Source: Trichobilharzia szidati
Lineage: Eukaryota > Platyhelminthes > Trematoda > Strigeidida > Schistosomatidae
NCBI GenBank assembly: GCA_944472155.2
Contig: OX235271.1
Coordinates: 102,623,256-102,687,255 of the forward strand
Direction: 5' to 3'
Length of the DNA: 64,000 bases
The notes beneath the pieces were generated by a model, which worked only from the letters and a program-made list of their open reading frames with translations, was not told where the DNA came from and searched no databases. Shown piece after piece: positions 12,701 to 23,066 of this stretch. Within the stretch, counting starts at the first letter, position 1, and every line of letters starts with the position of its first letter. The translations under genes and the position numbers were made by a program.

Positions 12701-15700
12701 GGAGGGAACTAAAATTGGTTCAATCCACTCTTGAATCAAATAATTATTCCAAAGCCTTCAGAAAAGGATATTTAAAACGTGAAGATAAGGATGAATCAAA
12801 ACCTGTTGCTAAGAATTAGGTTCGTACAGAGGTGATTCCTCACAACAAAGAAACATTGGATGAGATAAAGCGAATCTTTAACAATCATGACATGAGTGTA
12901 TTTTCATGCAACTGGCACTTTACGCTCATCACTGGTGAAGGTTGAGGATAAAAATAAAAGAAGACAACCAACAGAACTGTGTGTACCAGATCAATTGTTG
13001 GGATTGTGACGCCATATATGTAGGAGAAACTTCCAGACGGGTAAACATAAGAGTGAACGAGCATAAACAATGTCTAAAGATGGTTCCAAAGACCTCTGCA
13101 GACTTCCCGCCGATGACACTGGTTAGTGGTCGCGCTATAATCACGAATTGGTAGAAGTTAGAATTCATGGGTCCCAGTGGCTGAATGGTAAATGAGCTTG
13201 CCTTGTAACCGAACCCTGGCGGTGGGTGCGTACTGCCGATGAGTCCCAAGCACTAGGATGAAACAGCTGTCCAGTACTCCCTGGTTTTCACTGGTTCTCT
13301 AACTAACATCAATCCGTGTCAAACTCGAAAAAACAGATAAATATCTCCAGACATATTTGCATACATTGTTATCATTAAAGTCAGTGTAAGTATTCGAAAA
13401 CCAACAAATGTATTTTCAAATGAAATAAGGCTAACTACAATAATGAACTATATATTATTATTCATTTAGGTTCCAAGTGGAATATAGGGGTTCAACAACA
13501 CATTTCCATTTCATCCTGTTCTCTGCAGTGGTCTTTAGCTTGCTCTATATAATTGCTCATAGGCTGTCATCTCCTCCCTAAACGACCTCCTCTATGCCAC
13601 CCTCGAAGTGACACCGAACTCATCGTTTCCCATTCCAGTTCTGTTCGAGCGCCTGTCATGAGGTGTCACTCAACGGTCTTCTCAGAGTGTTGCCCATTCC
13701 ATCTCTACTTTCTTCGGTGTATTTGTTGGGCAATAGGTTATTGGTTGATTCGTTCCCAGTTTTCCTTGTTGCTAAATGAGAAAAGTGACCTCTTTCAAAT
13801 TTCTTTCGTTGATAGTGCTTGTTATTGTATATGCCTAGCCGAAATACTCGTATCTCACTGGAGAAGCTTAGCAATAACATTGACTTGAACCCAAAGCACA
13901 CTCTAGTTTGCTCTTAGTATTCAGTAACTTTTCACTTGACTAGTATTATGACTATACCTTTCAAGAGAATAATTAATCATTTAATACACGGTGTAGGTCA
14001 AATTAATGCAAACTAACCTGTCAAAACAGTTTCCCAATGCTATGTCAATTGTTTCACCAAAAATACGATAACGACCAGAAACGAAAGCAATGATTTGTGT
14101 ATTACCACCGCTGACATAGAGTATAATAGGTGATTTTGCACCGGTAATAAGGCGACCCATTTCAATATGTGCTATACAATGATTAACTCCAATCAGTGGT
14201 TTGTTCCACAATTGGGCGAGAGTACGAGCAACAACAGCACCAGTTAAAAGCGGAGCTCCCATTCCAGGACCCTGAGCATAAGGAAAATGAGTTTTATAGA
14301 TATCTACGTTTAAAAGATGAGCGGTACTTATCAATTTAGTTTAAGTAATAAGTCATCACGAAAAGAATATGTAAAATATTTTCAATGGATGCATAACTTA
14401 TTCACAAAAAACAAAACCTAGTACAATATATACTATTCGCTAAAAATGTACCTGTAATATTTTAGACAGTTGGTAAAACTATTACTTATAGTTAGTTTGA
14501 ACTCAGATAGATGCCAGTGCCCGGCTATAAGCCACATTTAGCGAGTGAGGCCCGATAGTACTACCCAGTTATCCAGGTTGAAGTTGGTGGACTGGGATCC
14601 GAACCGATGACTTACTGGCTGAAAGCCGAGTGCTTATGCCAATGAGTCACGCCTCCAATATTATTAAGAATAGGACGGATATTGTGACAGTTTAATTCTA
14701 GCATAGCATAACTACATATGCATTGGCAAACAATGATACAATAAACCACAAAGATAGTTATTGCAAGTTTATTTTGAAACGATGAAAAGTATGCAGTGAT
14801 TTTTAAGCTTCATACAACCCATTTTCAACATAACACGTAAATACAATACCTAACCAACCTTAAATGGAAATATAAATAGAAGTTAGGATTAACAGACTGT
14901 TGGATTTCGTCGTAGTGGCTGAATGGTCAACAAGACTGCCTCGTAATCCGAAGGTAGTGGATTCACTACTCCGTGGGGTCATGGGTGCGTATTGATGAAG
15001 CACCAGAATGTAACGACTGTCCAGTATTCCCTGGCTTTCAATGGTTATTTTTCATTCCAATACGTTCTCAGTGGAATATAGGGCTTCAAGATGGAGCTTT
15101 CAAGTTTCAGTAGCAGTAGTCATTTTCACTCAGTGAGGTTGCTAAACCCACGCCCAAACTTCCCCCTTTGTTGCGTTCACAGCCGACTAAGGGAGGTAAA
15201 GATGAGAGCTAGCCGGAAATCATATCCCGGACCACGTGCATAGTTGGCGAACATTCTACCGCTGAACCACCGAAGTACCAGCGTTATCTACTATGACTTA
15301 GATGGTTTTTTTTACCTTATATTAATCCATCATCAAACTTCAAACCAACCTAATCCCCGTAAACCAACAAATAATTGGATGAGGAAGTTATTTTAGGAAT
15401 TCAATTATGCCTCACATCTACTATCCTTAAATTCCAGGGCATAATATATAGACAAACAGAAGATGTAGCAATGAGACCACCAATATTCTCAATCCTAGCG
15501 GATATCTTCATGGATAGCAGGGAAAATATGGATCTCAATACATTCAATCCTACTCCAAAGATATAGTATAGATATGTAGATGACACTTTTACAGTGTTAA
15601 AAACAGAAGATATCTCTAGATTCTCCACACATATAAACTCATTAGCTAAGGGAATAAAATTCACAATTGAGTCGGAAAATGAACAAGGAGAATTAGCTAT

Positions 15701-17493
15701 GTTAGATTGTAAAATAAAACGAACAGAAGAAGATAAACTGCACACTAGCGTTTGTAAAAAGCCAACACATTCTAGTAGATACTTAGATTTCAATTCATCT
15801 CATCCGTTGTCTGTAAAGGCTGGCTTAGTTAAGTGTCTAACAAACCGAGCAATAGTACAAAGTAGTACAACAAAAAACCTAAATGATGAAATGAAACAGA
15901 TAGAAGAAGCGTTGGTGTTAAATAACTATCCTATAAAATTCATTAGGAAGATCAAAAAATGTCAAAAGCGAAATAGAAAATAATGGTGAAACTAATAATC
16001 AAAATGCAAATAAGAAAGAATATAAGGCATCTACAGTTTTACCATATAAGTGGGGAGGGGACATTTGAGGCCCTACGTAGTATTCTTAACAAAGCAGGAA
16101 TCAGGATGGCATTTAAACCTACAAACTCACTAAGGTAGGACAAGCTCTGTACGTTAAAGGACCCTGTTGACCCAATTAGACAAAATAATAGAATTTACAA
16201 AAAACCTCGCAACGATTGTGACTGAGGTCAACTACATAGGTCAAACTAGTAGATCGGAGGTAGTCAGATTGTCAGAACATAAGAATTTAGCTGAGGTTAG
16301 AATGGTTGACCCCGCGAAGATTTTAGAATTTAGAAAAAATTTAGCAACTGTACTGCATGCATTAACACACAACCACACAATGTGGCAGGAGAGAATTAAA
16401 ATTCTAAAAAGTAATATGGGTAGGTGGAAAAAGAGGTTGACTACTGAATCTTTGTTTATCGAATCTACACCCAACACATGCAACAGGAATGACTCACCAC
16501 CAGTACCATAGATGTGAAAAATACTACTACTAATCAAATCAAGCGATGAAAAATAATAGAATTATATGAACGAAGTTAGAAAGTTGTGTGAGTAACTTGA
16601 TATGATTATGAGCAATATATTGTGTTCGAAACGTCATCAATAAGTATAACTGTATAACACTGTGAGACTTTATCAAAATGAAATTTTTATTCACAATGGA
16701 AAATTTACTATGGTTGTCTATATTACAACTAATTGTGCAATTATAAATATAAAAGAGAGCATGTTTTGCACAAACGCACAAAAAAAGAGATTCATATAGT
16801 TAGTTGGTATGAGCACGTGCTCAAGTGATCTGAGAGTCTAGTGGCCAACGTCAACAGCAATACAAATGGTTTATATACACGATCCACATGCACAGACATA
16901 CGATATTGTTTAAAGTACAAACAGAGTCACTACTACACATAAAAAAGAATAACGCAATCGACTAAGATAATTTATTCGCTTGTCAAATGCACCTTTATAG
17001 ACAATCAAACAAACTGCGGTAATTCACCAGTTCATGTAGGTAGTAAGTGTCTGTCACTAACATATGATTAACAAATCATTCGAAAAACAATTATAACTAA
17101 TTGTATAACTACGCTCAGTAAAACAGTTAACTTATCTGAAGTAAATTGGTAGGGGTTTATATTAATAAAACTAAAATCGACTGCCTATAAAGTCTTACTT
17201 AACAACACACACACACTAGCAATTCTGTGCATACTAGAATATTTTTAAAACTAACTGACCTTGGTATAAGAAACAGCATTCAATTCAGATGGATCGATTT
17301 TTGCCTCTTTGATAGCCTTTCGAACAAGTTCAATGATATGAGATTGGTGAAATCTAGCTGTTTCTGTCGGTTGGAAACCCTCTCCAGGTGGAGTAATATA
17401 CGTTACTCTTGGATTAGCAAGGACTGTACCATCTTGCACTATTCCAACACCCAACTTATTTGCACTTCCTTCAATACCCAGTATAATTGTCAT
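9791..17493 (-). CDS. OSGEP: tRNA N6-adenosine threonylcarbamoyltransferase, KEOPS subunit OSGEP/Kae1 (4 exons, 336 aa)
   Basis: Exons 17493-17260, 14271-14018, 12576-12300 and 10036-9791 join with GT-AG introns in consistent phases, giving 336 aa against 335 in human. The enzyme is the catalytic subunit of KEOPS and transfers threonylcarbamoyl to A37 of ANN-decoding tRNAs. Visible family features: [10 protein letters not shown] near the N-terminus; GPGMGAPL opening exon 2; metal-ligand histidines in [10 protein letters not shown] (H109, H113); [39 protein letters not shown]; and FCIDNGAMI with the third metal ligand Asp. The start MTIILGIEG is chosen over an in-frame Met six codons upstream because it matches the family length. 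Introns 1-3 are packed with PLE, RTE and SINE copies. Confidence 0.95.
10506..10546. repeat. perfect 19-bp palindromic hairpin
   Basis: Arms 10506-10524 and 10528-10546 are exact reverse complements (TTATTAGATATACCACACA) around a 3-nt TAC loop, in OSGEP intron 3. It could extrude as a cruciform or be a remnant of a foldback element. No flanking duplication is evident. Confidence 0.9.
11237..11279 (-). ncRNA. hammerhead ribozyme motif, intact core (SINE family 2)
   Basis: Read on the minus strand the order is CCTTG stem I, CTGAAGA core, GTGC-CAACTA-GCAC stem-loop II, GAAA, CCTAGG stem III, TC cleavage site, CAAGG closing stem I. Every conserved core position fits the consensus (position 7 is free). 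Stem III is a 6-nt palindrome without a loop, so cleavage would be expected mainly as a dimer or in tandem transcripts. Activity is untested. Confidence 0.75.
11543..11585 (+). ncRNA. hammerhead ribozyme motif (SINE family 2), weakened stem II
   Basis: CCTTG, CTGATGA, stem II, GAAA, CCTAGG, TC, CAAGG in order. The core is the textbook CUGAUGA/GAAA, but stem II (GTGCC-AACTA-TTAC) has lost two pairs relative to the minus-strand partner at 11237-11279, so it is probably weaker. Confidence 0.65.
12056..12275 (+). repeat. tRNA-derived SINE (family T)
   Basis: Starts with a clear tRNA-like head: A box GTGGCATAGCGGTTGAGA, then GGTCCGGGGTTCGATCCCCG as B box and T-arm. A unique body follows (GGTTGGGCATGAGGCTAGCAA) and then the end GAAGCTCTATGTTCCAGTGAG. 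Other copies: 15.1 (-), 51.6 (+), 52.4 (-) and 53.9 kb (+). The last about 25 bp match the 3' end of RTE family B, the likely partner LINE. It lies in OSGEP intron 3, just downstream of exon 3 in the gene's reading direction. Confidence 0.8.
12600..13085 (+). pseudogene. Penelope-like element relic ending in GIY-YIG
   Basis: Broken frames of a PLE: about 12680-12830 gives a fragment resembling the region after the RT ([11 protein letters not shown]), then after stops a GIY-YIG core at 12960-13080 ([33 protein letters not shown]). The domain is cut by the SINE that begins near 13085. Inside OSGEP intron 2. Confidence 0.65.
13085..13330 (+). repeat. tRNA-headed SINE with hammerhead motif (family 1)
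   Basis: Leader (GGTCGCGCTATAATCACGAA, GTTAGAATTCATG), tRNA-like head (AGTGGCTGAATGGTAAATGAG...), hammerhead block, and the tail (CTGGTTTTCACTGGTTCTCTAAC, then AACATCAATCC). It truncates the PLE endonuclease immediately upstream. Confidence 0.75.
13230..13277 (+). ncRNA. hammerhead ribozyme motif with U4C core change (SINE family 1)
   Basis: GTACTG stem I, CCGATGA core, GTCC...GGAT stem II, GAAA, CAGCTG stem III, TC, CAGTAC closing stem I. The core has C in place of U4 of CUGANGA; copies at 42044-42092 and 42520-42568 share this. Cleavage is probably reduced or lost. Confidence 0.6.
13450..13790 (-). mobile_element. RTE-type LINE (family B) 3' fragment
   Basis: The minus strand contains broken frames with [20 protein letters not shown] and the typical 3' end (TGTTGAACCCCTATATTCCA). 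This matches the RTE copy at 59070-60090 ([20 protein letters not shown]). Several stops and frameshifts show age. In OSGEP intron 2. Confidence 0.7.
14510..14660 (-). repeat. tRNA-derived SINE-like sequence
   Basis: The minus strand from 14660 reads a tRNA-like block: A box TGACTCATTGGCATAAGC and B box GGTTCGGATCCC with about 33 nt between them, followed by a short body. It lacks paired acceptor ends, so it is a SINE head, not a tRNA gene. No second copy was seen in the window. Confidence 0.5.
14905..15050 (+). repeat. tRNA-headed SINE, decayed (family 1)
   Basis: AGTGGCTGAATGGTCAACAAG head, then a mutated hammerhead block (GTATTGATGAAG ... AACGACTGTCCAGTATTCCC) and the CTGGCTTTCAATGGTTA tail. 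Stem II and the GAAA are damaged. Confidence 0.6.
15053..15285 (-). repeat. tRNA-derived SINE (family T)
   Basis: Antisense copy of the SINE at 12056-12275: on the plus strand it opens with the reversed 3' end (GTGGAATATAGGGCTTCAAG) and closes with the decayed tRNA-like head (CATAGTTGGCGAACATTCTA). It directly follows a family-1 SINE. Confidence 0.7.
15360..16511 (+). pseudogene. Penelope-like element relic, distinct lineage (RT + GIY-YIG)
   Basis: A single frame from 15375 to 15983 with one stop (15564-15566) gives RT motifs: [11 protein letters not shown] followed by [13 protein letters not shown] (the GSPL turn mutated), YRYVDDTF with the catalytic YVDD intact, then [20 protein letters not shown]. 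After a frame change, 16167-16511 gives a GIY-YIG-like part ([19 protein letters not shown]). The sequence differs clearly from the 46.9-49.2 kb PLE, so it represents another PLE lineage. OSGEP intron 1. Confidence 0.75.
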
Positions 17494-17542
17494 TGTATCT
17501 ACAAGTAGCAAAACAACAATTCATGATTGCTAACAATAAACG

Positions 17543-17543
<1 letters not shown>

Positions 17544-17574
<31 letters not shown>
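17544..17574. repeat. (TA)n microsatellite
   Basis: Uninterrupted TA dinucleotide run just upstream of the OSGEP start codon on the plus-strand map. Confidence 0.95.
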
Positions 17575-17576
<2 letters not shown>

Positions 17577-17826
17577 TAGCAATGTAATTCCACGGATAAA
17601 TAGAAAGTAGTGTATCACAAGTCTTAAAGGTTTAACGGCTAAAAATAACAAAACCTGACCTCTTAAACTAGAGTAAATATAATAACACGAAACCTGAGAA
17701 TTTAAGCTACTGACCCACTCAGAAAATCGTGATTTTAGCGACTAGCTGACCTTAGACGAATTTGTTAAAATATTCTTGCAGAATCACTCAAAGATTTGAT
17801 TTCCTTCTTTCTAAAAAAAGGGTCTC

Positions 17827-18063
17827 TTATGCAACGAAAACTTCTATCATACTTATTTTATCGAAATCTTCACAGACAGTTTCAAAGGCACTGGTGCTAA
17901 TATGAGACTCATGAGGAAATTCAAAAGGTATATAACACCTTTTACGACCACATTGAAAAGTATTCCCTGACAACATAATCCTCCTGCTATCCAAGCAGTC
18001 AAGCCGTTTTCTGTACAACCTGCAACACTTTATATCAGATGTTCTAATAATGTGAGTGGACAA
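17827..18063 (-). other. unexplained 78-codon minus-strand ORF
   Basis: The ORF is Cys-containing (IKCCRLYRKRLDCLDSRR, FQCGRKRCYIPFEF) and ends at a stop at 17827. An acceptor-like ATTATTAG lies just inside it at about 18050. It could be a last exon, but no partner exon was identified. It matches none of the repeat families I recognise here. Confidence 0.25.
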
Positions 18064-18344
18064 AAATGGATTGGTTAGCGAACATTTTCAGGTAATTTAC
18101 AAGAGGGATGTTTAGAAAAGTATGACACAAATCAAGCAGGGGCTTGACAGTTTGTGGATACTTCCGGATGCAATGATTCTGCAGCCATATCATGCAGTCA
18201 TTTTTACAGGCTTTTTTATCAGAATTAACAATGGTTTAACAATAAGGCGTGATTTAAATTGAATCAACCGGTTGAATACTCAGACAATTTTCAAGTATTG
18301 GTTTTGTAGGGATTTTGCTCGATTGCATGGAGGATTTCATCATG

Positions 18345-18735
18345 AGCTGACATCAGTTAGAGATAGAACCACTGGAAAACCTGGGAGTACTGGACAGCTG
18401 TTTCGTCCTAGTTTGGGACTCTTCATCAGTACGCATCAGCCGGGATTCGAACCCAGGACCTCCTGGTTACAAGGCGAGCTCGTAGACCATTGAGCCACTG
18501 GGACTCGATCCAATGGTCCTTGAATTCTAACTTCTGCCAATTCACGACATAGCGCGATCGTTTCGCAATGTCTTCTTCGATGAGTTACTGCCTCATCTTC
18601 AACCTGCTGTACCCTACTGGTCACGGCTTCCCTGGGTTCGAATCCCGGTGGGTGCGTACTGATGAAGAGTCCCAAACTAGGCTGACGAAACAGCTGTCCA
18701 GTACTCCCAGCTGGTTTTCCAGTGGTTCTCTAACT
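18345..18735. repeat. head-to-head pair of hammerhead SINEs (family 1)
   Basis: An antisense copy (about 18345-18545) is followed by a sense copy (about 18600-18735). The antisense copy keeps a full tRNA-like head and a hammerhead at 18432-18387 (GTACTG, GTCC...GGAC, GAAA, CAGCTG, TC, CAGTAC) but with ATGAAGA in place of CTGANGA. The sense copy has the same substitution at 18656-18704. The same opposed arrangement occurs at 41958-42620. Confidence 0.75.
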
Positions 18736-19792
18736 TAGACTTTTTGTTATACTGTTGTCAGTTAAATGTGAAGACTCAAACATTATAAACTGTAAACAAC
18801 ACAGTAATAATTTGATGAAAGGATTTCTGATACTTCCTTTTTATCCAACGAATATATTGCAGATTAGTAAAATGTGAATAGAGCATACAAAACATATGAA
18901 TATGGAGGTGCACAGAAAGCTACAGATGGTACACTGAACTCAGAATATTTTTCACGGTTATAAAAGTAAGTAACTTACTGACAAACTGATACAGAACTTT
19001 GTACATATGCATATATCGCTTTGAATTGCCAGACTTTTAAGAACCACAAATTAAAGTAACGAGACAAAGTTAATCAAGCCACTTCACAAATAATCATCAA
19101 TCACTGATTCTTAGAATCTAATCCCGATAAATTATACACGCCTATGTGGCGAAAATCAACGGTCAATAGCTTAATGGAGTGGTGTCACAGTTTGGTCCAA
19201 CCACTTTTAAAACTATTTCAATTTAATTCTCACTCGAGTCGATGAAGACGGTGATTCAAGGTGTAATAGGTGTCCTGGCTGCATCAACCGACTAATTCTC
19301 CCATCCAACACTCTACATCTACCCTTATTACTACTTCATATATCGATCCATTTAATAAAAAGAATATATTCCAGAACAAAAACCTGTAATTTTTCCATGT
19401 CGTCCACTTTCACTAACTATGTATTATTCCCGTAAAACAGAAAAGACTAAAATGCTGTGTAGAATGTACATCATCTCATCGGCAAGTGGACATTATGCTG
19501 AAAATGAAGATGTAGACATTTGTTAAATACCCAACAAGCATTCCGAATCCATGCTGAGATTTCTTAGGTGATCACTTTATTTGAGATGATGCAAATCCCC
19601 AAATTAAGTGGCATATTCAACATATTTAATTAATTTACCTTCTAGCAAAAGAATGACAATAAGTACTGCACAAAATTGAGCATTTAGCAGCATAACAATC
19701 AAAAATGAACATTTGAGTATGAGACAAATATATTGAAAAATGTTGAGTACATGGTACAACAACTAGCATACAGACAAATATCAACGACTTTT

Positions 19793-20783
19793 TTATAGTG
19801 AATTGCCAATACCCAGAGCAGTAGTGACTGGTGAATTAGTCGGTGTTTGAACTACATTGCCTGAAGTTGTATTAGAGTAACTGAGCGTAGGAACTTTCTT
19901 GTTCGTTTTTGATCAGAAGGATCTAAATTTAAAGTATAGGAGAAAACAATTTGCATACGTGAACAGTGAGTAGAAGATGCCTCAAATTACAATGGGTTTT
20001 CACTTCATGGGTACCTCTAGTAAAAAAAAACGAATGTGGGGAAAAGCTAAGTTGTCAGACTGAAGTATTCTGCTACACACTGCACATTACTGACAGTATA
20101 TACCGTTTTTCCTAAATCTGTTTCATAAGTTTGTGGCTTCAATAAGACATTTCATGCTGCTAAGACTTCAAGGTCCATAAAACTGTGATTCTCCTCAAAG
20201 CATCCAACTACGGACACTAGTGGGTCATGTTTTTAGCTGCAATTCACACCTATTCAGGCTTAAACAGCACACAAACACACACACACACCAGAAATGCACG
20301 TTACAACCTCGTTTCTCTGATATAGTATAATTGTATAGGAAATAAGACGGTAACTACTTTCAAAGCAAATGCATAAACATTACAATATTCGTAAGACGTG
20401 TCACCCCTATTATTCATGATCAGTGCCTTAAATGATTTCAACGAAAAATTTACATGCTGTTGTGACATATGCGAAGTCTTGAGAATATTCCAAATAAAAC
20501 TGTCCCATAGTGTACGAAATTAAACCAAAAGAATAATAACTCACATTCTCCAAAATTCACATCTTCCTACGTTATATATATATATATATATATATCCCTT
20601 GAAAAAATAATTGTTTTGTCACATAAATCCTAAAATATAACTGGAGTGTCAGTTGTAATATTGGACTGCTAGCTCACCTACGACTGGAGGTCGGGCAACA
20701 GCTATACCGCTTATATAAGCAACACGAGGATCGTTCGAAGACTTCAAGGAATCATACTCCTCTGCAAGATTAAATTCTTCCAT
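19793..20783 (-). CDS. candidate two-exon gene, unknown function
   Basis: A start at 20783 opens a 35-codon exon (MEEFNLAEEYDSLKSSNDPR, then VAYISGIAVARPPVV) that ends at a clean GTAG|GTGAGC donor at 20678. An acceptor (AAATTTAG) precedes 19922, where the phase-matched frame continues DPSDQKRTRK. One base later the frame must shift to continue VPTLSYSNTTSGNVV to a stop at 19793. The shift may be a base error, a recent frameshift or a wrong intron choice. Composition and splice signals look genic, but I do not recognise the family. It is on the same strand as OSGEP, 2.3 kb upstream of it. Confidence 0.35.
20572..20595. repeat. (TA)n microsatellite
   Basis: Simple TA run. The 35 bp before it (CTCACATTCTCC, ATTCACATCTTCCT) recur before a similar TA run at 44220-44265. 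Confidence 0.9.
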
Positions 20784-21689
20784 TTTCGCTTGCAAAAGAT
20801 TAACTTCGCAGTCAATATTTTAAGAAACAGAAATTACCAATTCTTCCATATTAAACAGTGCACCTAGTTTTTTCCCAAACAACAATGAGAAATGAATTCG
20901 TAGGATTGCACAAATATATCATTTGGAAATGTCGATCTGCTCCTACAGGTTGATGCTTAAGTAATGCTCGAAAAGTTTTGACTTCTAATTCGTAGGTCCA
21001 TACATATCAGTTGGTTTTGTCAACCATATAAGTAATTCTACGGCACTGAAAATCGTAAACCAAAATTAAAAGCATTAGAAGTAGGCGAATTGCAAGAGGC
21101 TTAAAAGAAATACCACAGAATTATTTTCCTCTTGGCTGACCAGCTTGCCAAGAAGCACATGAGTGAAACGATGAGACCAGAATCAATCACTCTACCCACA
21201 GAAACAATGTGATTTTACTAAATGAAATTGATAATTACAGAACTAAATGGTAACTTTGGAAAAGATGTTAAGAAGGACTGTTTCCTGTCGTGAATTCGGA
21301 GATGAAGTTTACGAAATGGAATATCGTACACACGGGCATCGAATATGTGTATATGTAAGTTCAAATGTTTTTATGAAGCTGACTACCTCAAATGTACAAT
21401 AAGGAGTCTCCAAACCCTGGAAAGATCACCATTCTACATGGTTAGGCATTGAAGTGAAAACAACACTTGAAAACGCCATACACACCCACCTAGTTAAAAG
21501 TGAGCACATAACAGATGTAAATAAATCATAATAACTTTGACTAAATATTGCAGTGTCTATTTATCTTCGGACAGCGGGAGCAAGCTAAGCCATACAATTG
21601 AAACTTCACCTACATATCCAAAGTAATAATTTCCTTTCTATTAACAACTACAAGATATAATTTTCAAAGAACAAGACGGTGCATAGATA

Positions 21690-21908
21690 TCCTCAATCAA
21701 TTGTCTACAGCCATCGATTTTTGGAATCCCAAGGATTCCAACACTCGACGTGTAACCTCAATATTACTCCCCCCTATTATACCACCTAACACGGGAGATA
21801 GAACGTAGATATCTAGGATTTTCATGTTTCCAATGGTGATGTTTCACAGCCATAATGGAGGACGGAGAGAACTGCACAGCAGTACTGACATCCTTTGGTC
21901 GATAGTAA
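21690..21908 (-). mobile_element. RTE-type LINE (family A) fragment
   Basis: Antisense relic matching the part of the 7632-8575 copy around the Leu-Leu-Tyr-Gly-Gly segment and downstream (plus-strand TTTCACAGCCATAATGGAGG). It parallels 44262-44480 closely and ends at GGTCGATAG, where the MTIF2-intron-like sequence begins. Confidence 0.65.
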
Positions 21909-22715
21909 GACTTTTGGACTTCTTTTTTATTTAGTCAAAAACTCATGCCAAGTAATAAAGAATTTAAATCATCAGAGAATTTATTCCTCCTGTGCAGATT
22001 CCTTTGAAAGGTTTTGTCAGCATTGGTTGCCTTTAAGTTTAAAAGCGATGTGAAATAAGTGTTCTATTAATTGGTACGGAATAACAAGATTTTCTCATGT
22101 TCTATTTTATTCAAAACCTAAGTATTACACTGGACTAAAAGACTTAAACGTTTTGTGTAGCTGGTATATGATGGCTCGTTGATTTTTTGTATGTTCACCT
22201 CGGAGAACGTTTATTCCTCTCTCTCTTCTGTCTAAATATTGAGTATATACTAATGCGCTTCTCAGCTAATTGGCTTTTTCCATTATCATTCTTGCCATTT
22301 TTCTCTGTCTGTGTGGATTTTATTTCTCTTTTGAAGTTATAACTAACTCATTTAAACAGTCGAATTTCAACCAGAAGATGCGAGTCTGGAGTTTTTATGT
22401 ACTCATAAACACTTATATGTCACCATTAGAACAAGAAAGATAATATTTGCAGCATAAAACATGCATATTTTATTACGAAGCTTCTTTTTAACTACAAACA
22501 GCCTAAATTATGCATGAAATTAGTGAAAAAGGAACATGTAGTTTTCATTCTGCAATCAGGGGTTTGGCGTGGGGATCGTAGTTTAAAGAAGCACCAATGG
22601 GTGAAATGTGATGAAGTAATCATTACATCTGACAAGATAAAACTAGTTATTTAATATGTTTAGAAGAAGATTCGTGAAGTTCTGGTAAATGGCTTAAAAA
22701 CGAAACAATAATTAA
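21901..22715 (+). repeat. segmental copy of MTIF2 intron 4 start
   Basis: From GATAGTAAGACTTTTGGACT onward this segment matches 45722-46530 at very high identity for about 800 bp, with a few small gaps (for example 14 bp near 22091). In MTIF2 the same text starts at the exon 4 donor (GTAAGA), so the copy includes a splice donor without its exon. See the duplication finding. Confidence 0.85.
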
Positions 22716-22864
22716 AGATAGCGTACGAACAGGTAAATGACACGACAGCGTTCCAAATATTCAGAATGAGTAACCAAAATCCTTTAGTTAATCAAGGTTA
22801 ATAACATAACTGGTGTTACCAACAGATCACACTCTGTGGATAAATAGACATCACGAAAACTACC

Positions 22865-23066
22865 CAGGTGAAGGCAAACATTATGATTTCCGACGAAACT
22901 GTTCGTTCTTCGTTATTACTACTCCTTTGTCTCACACCTCTGTTTACTGTCTATATTATGCATTTCTCCTACTTTCTTCTCTTCCTTTGTGTGCTACACG
23001 GAGTGTGGCGACTTGAACTGCCGCACATCAGTGCAAAGTTCTATGTCGAAAACAGACAGACAGACA
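22865..23066 (+). mobile_element. RTE family A 3' end with (CAGA)n tail
   Basis: Strongly truncated LINE end: CTTTGTCTCACACCTCTGTT, GTGCAAAGTTCTATGTCGAA, then CAGACAGACAGACAGACA. It matches the inserts at 49824-50022 and 62690-62818 and the reverse complement at 7632-7800. Confidence 0.8.

Noticed and set aside
17491..17511. upstream in-frame Met (MLLVDT) as OSGEP start
   Set aside because: The family begins right at the Met before [12 protein letters not shown]; the extension is not conserved in known OSGEP proteins.
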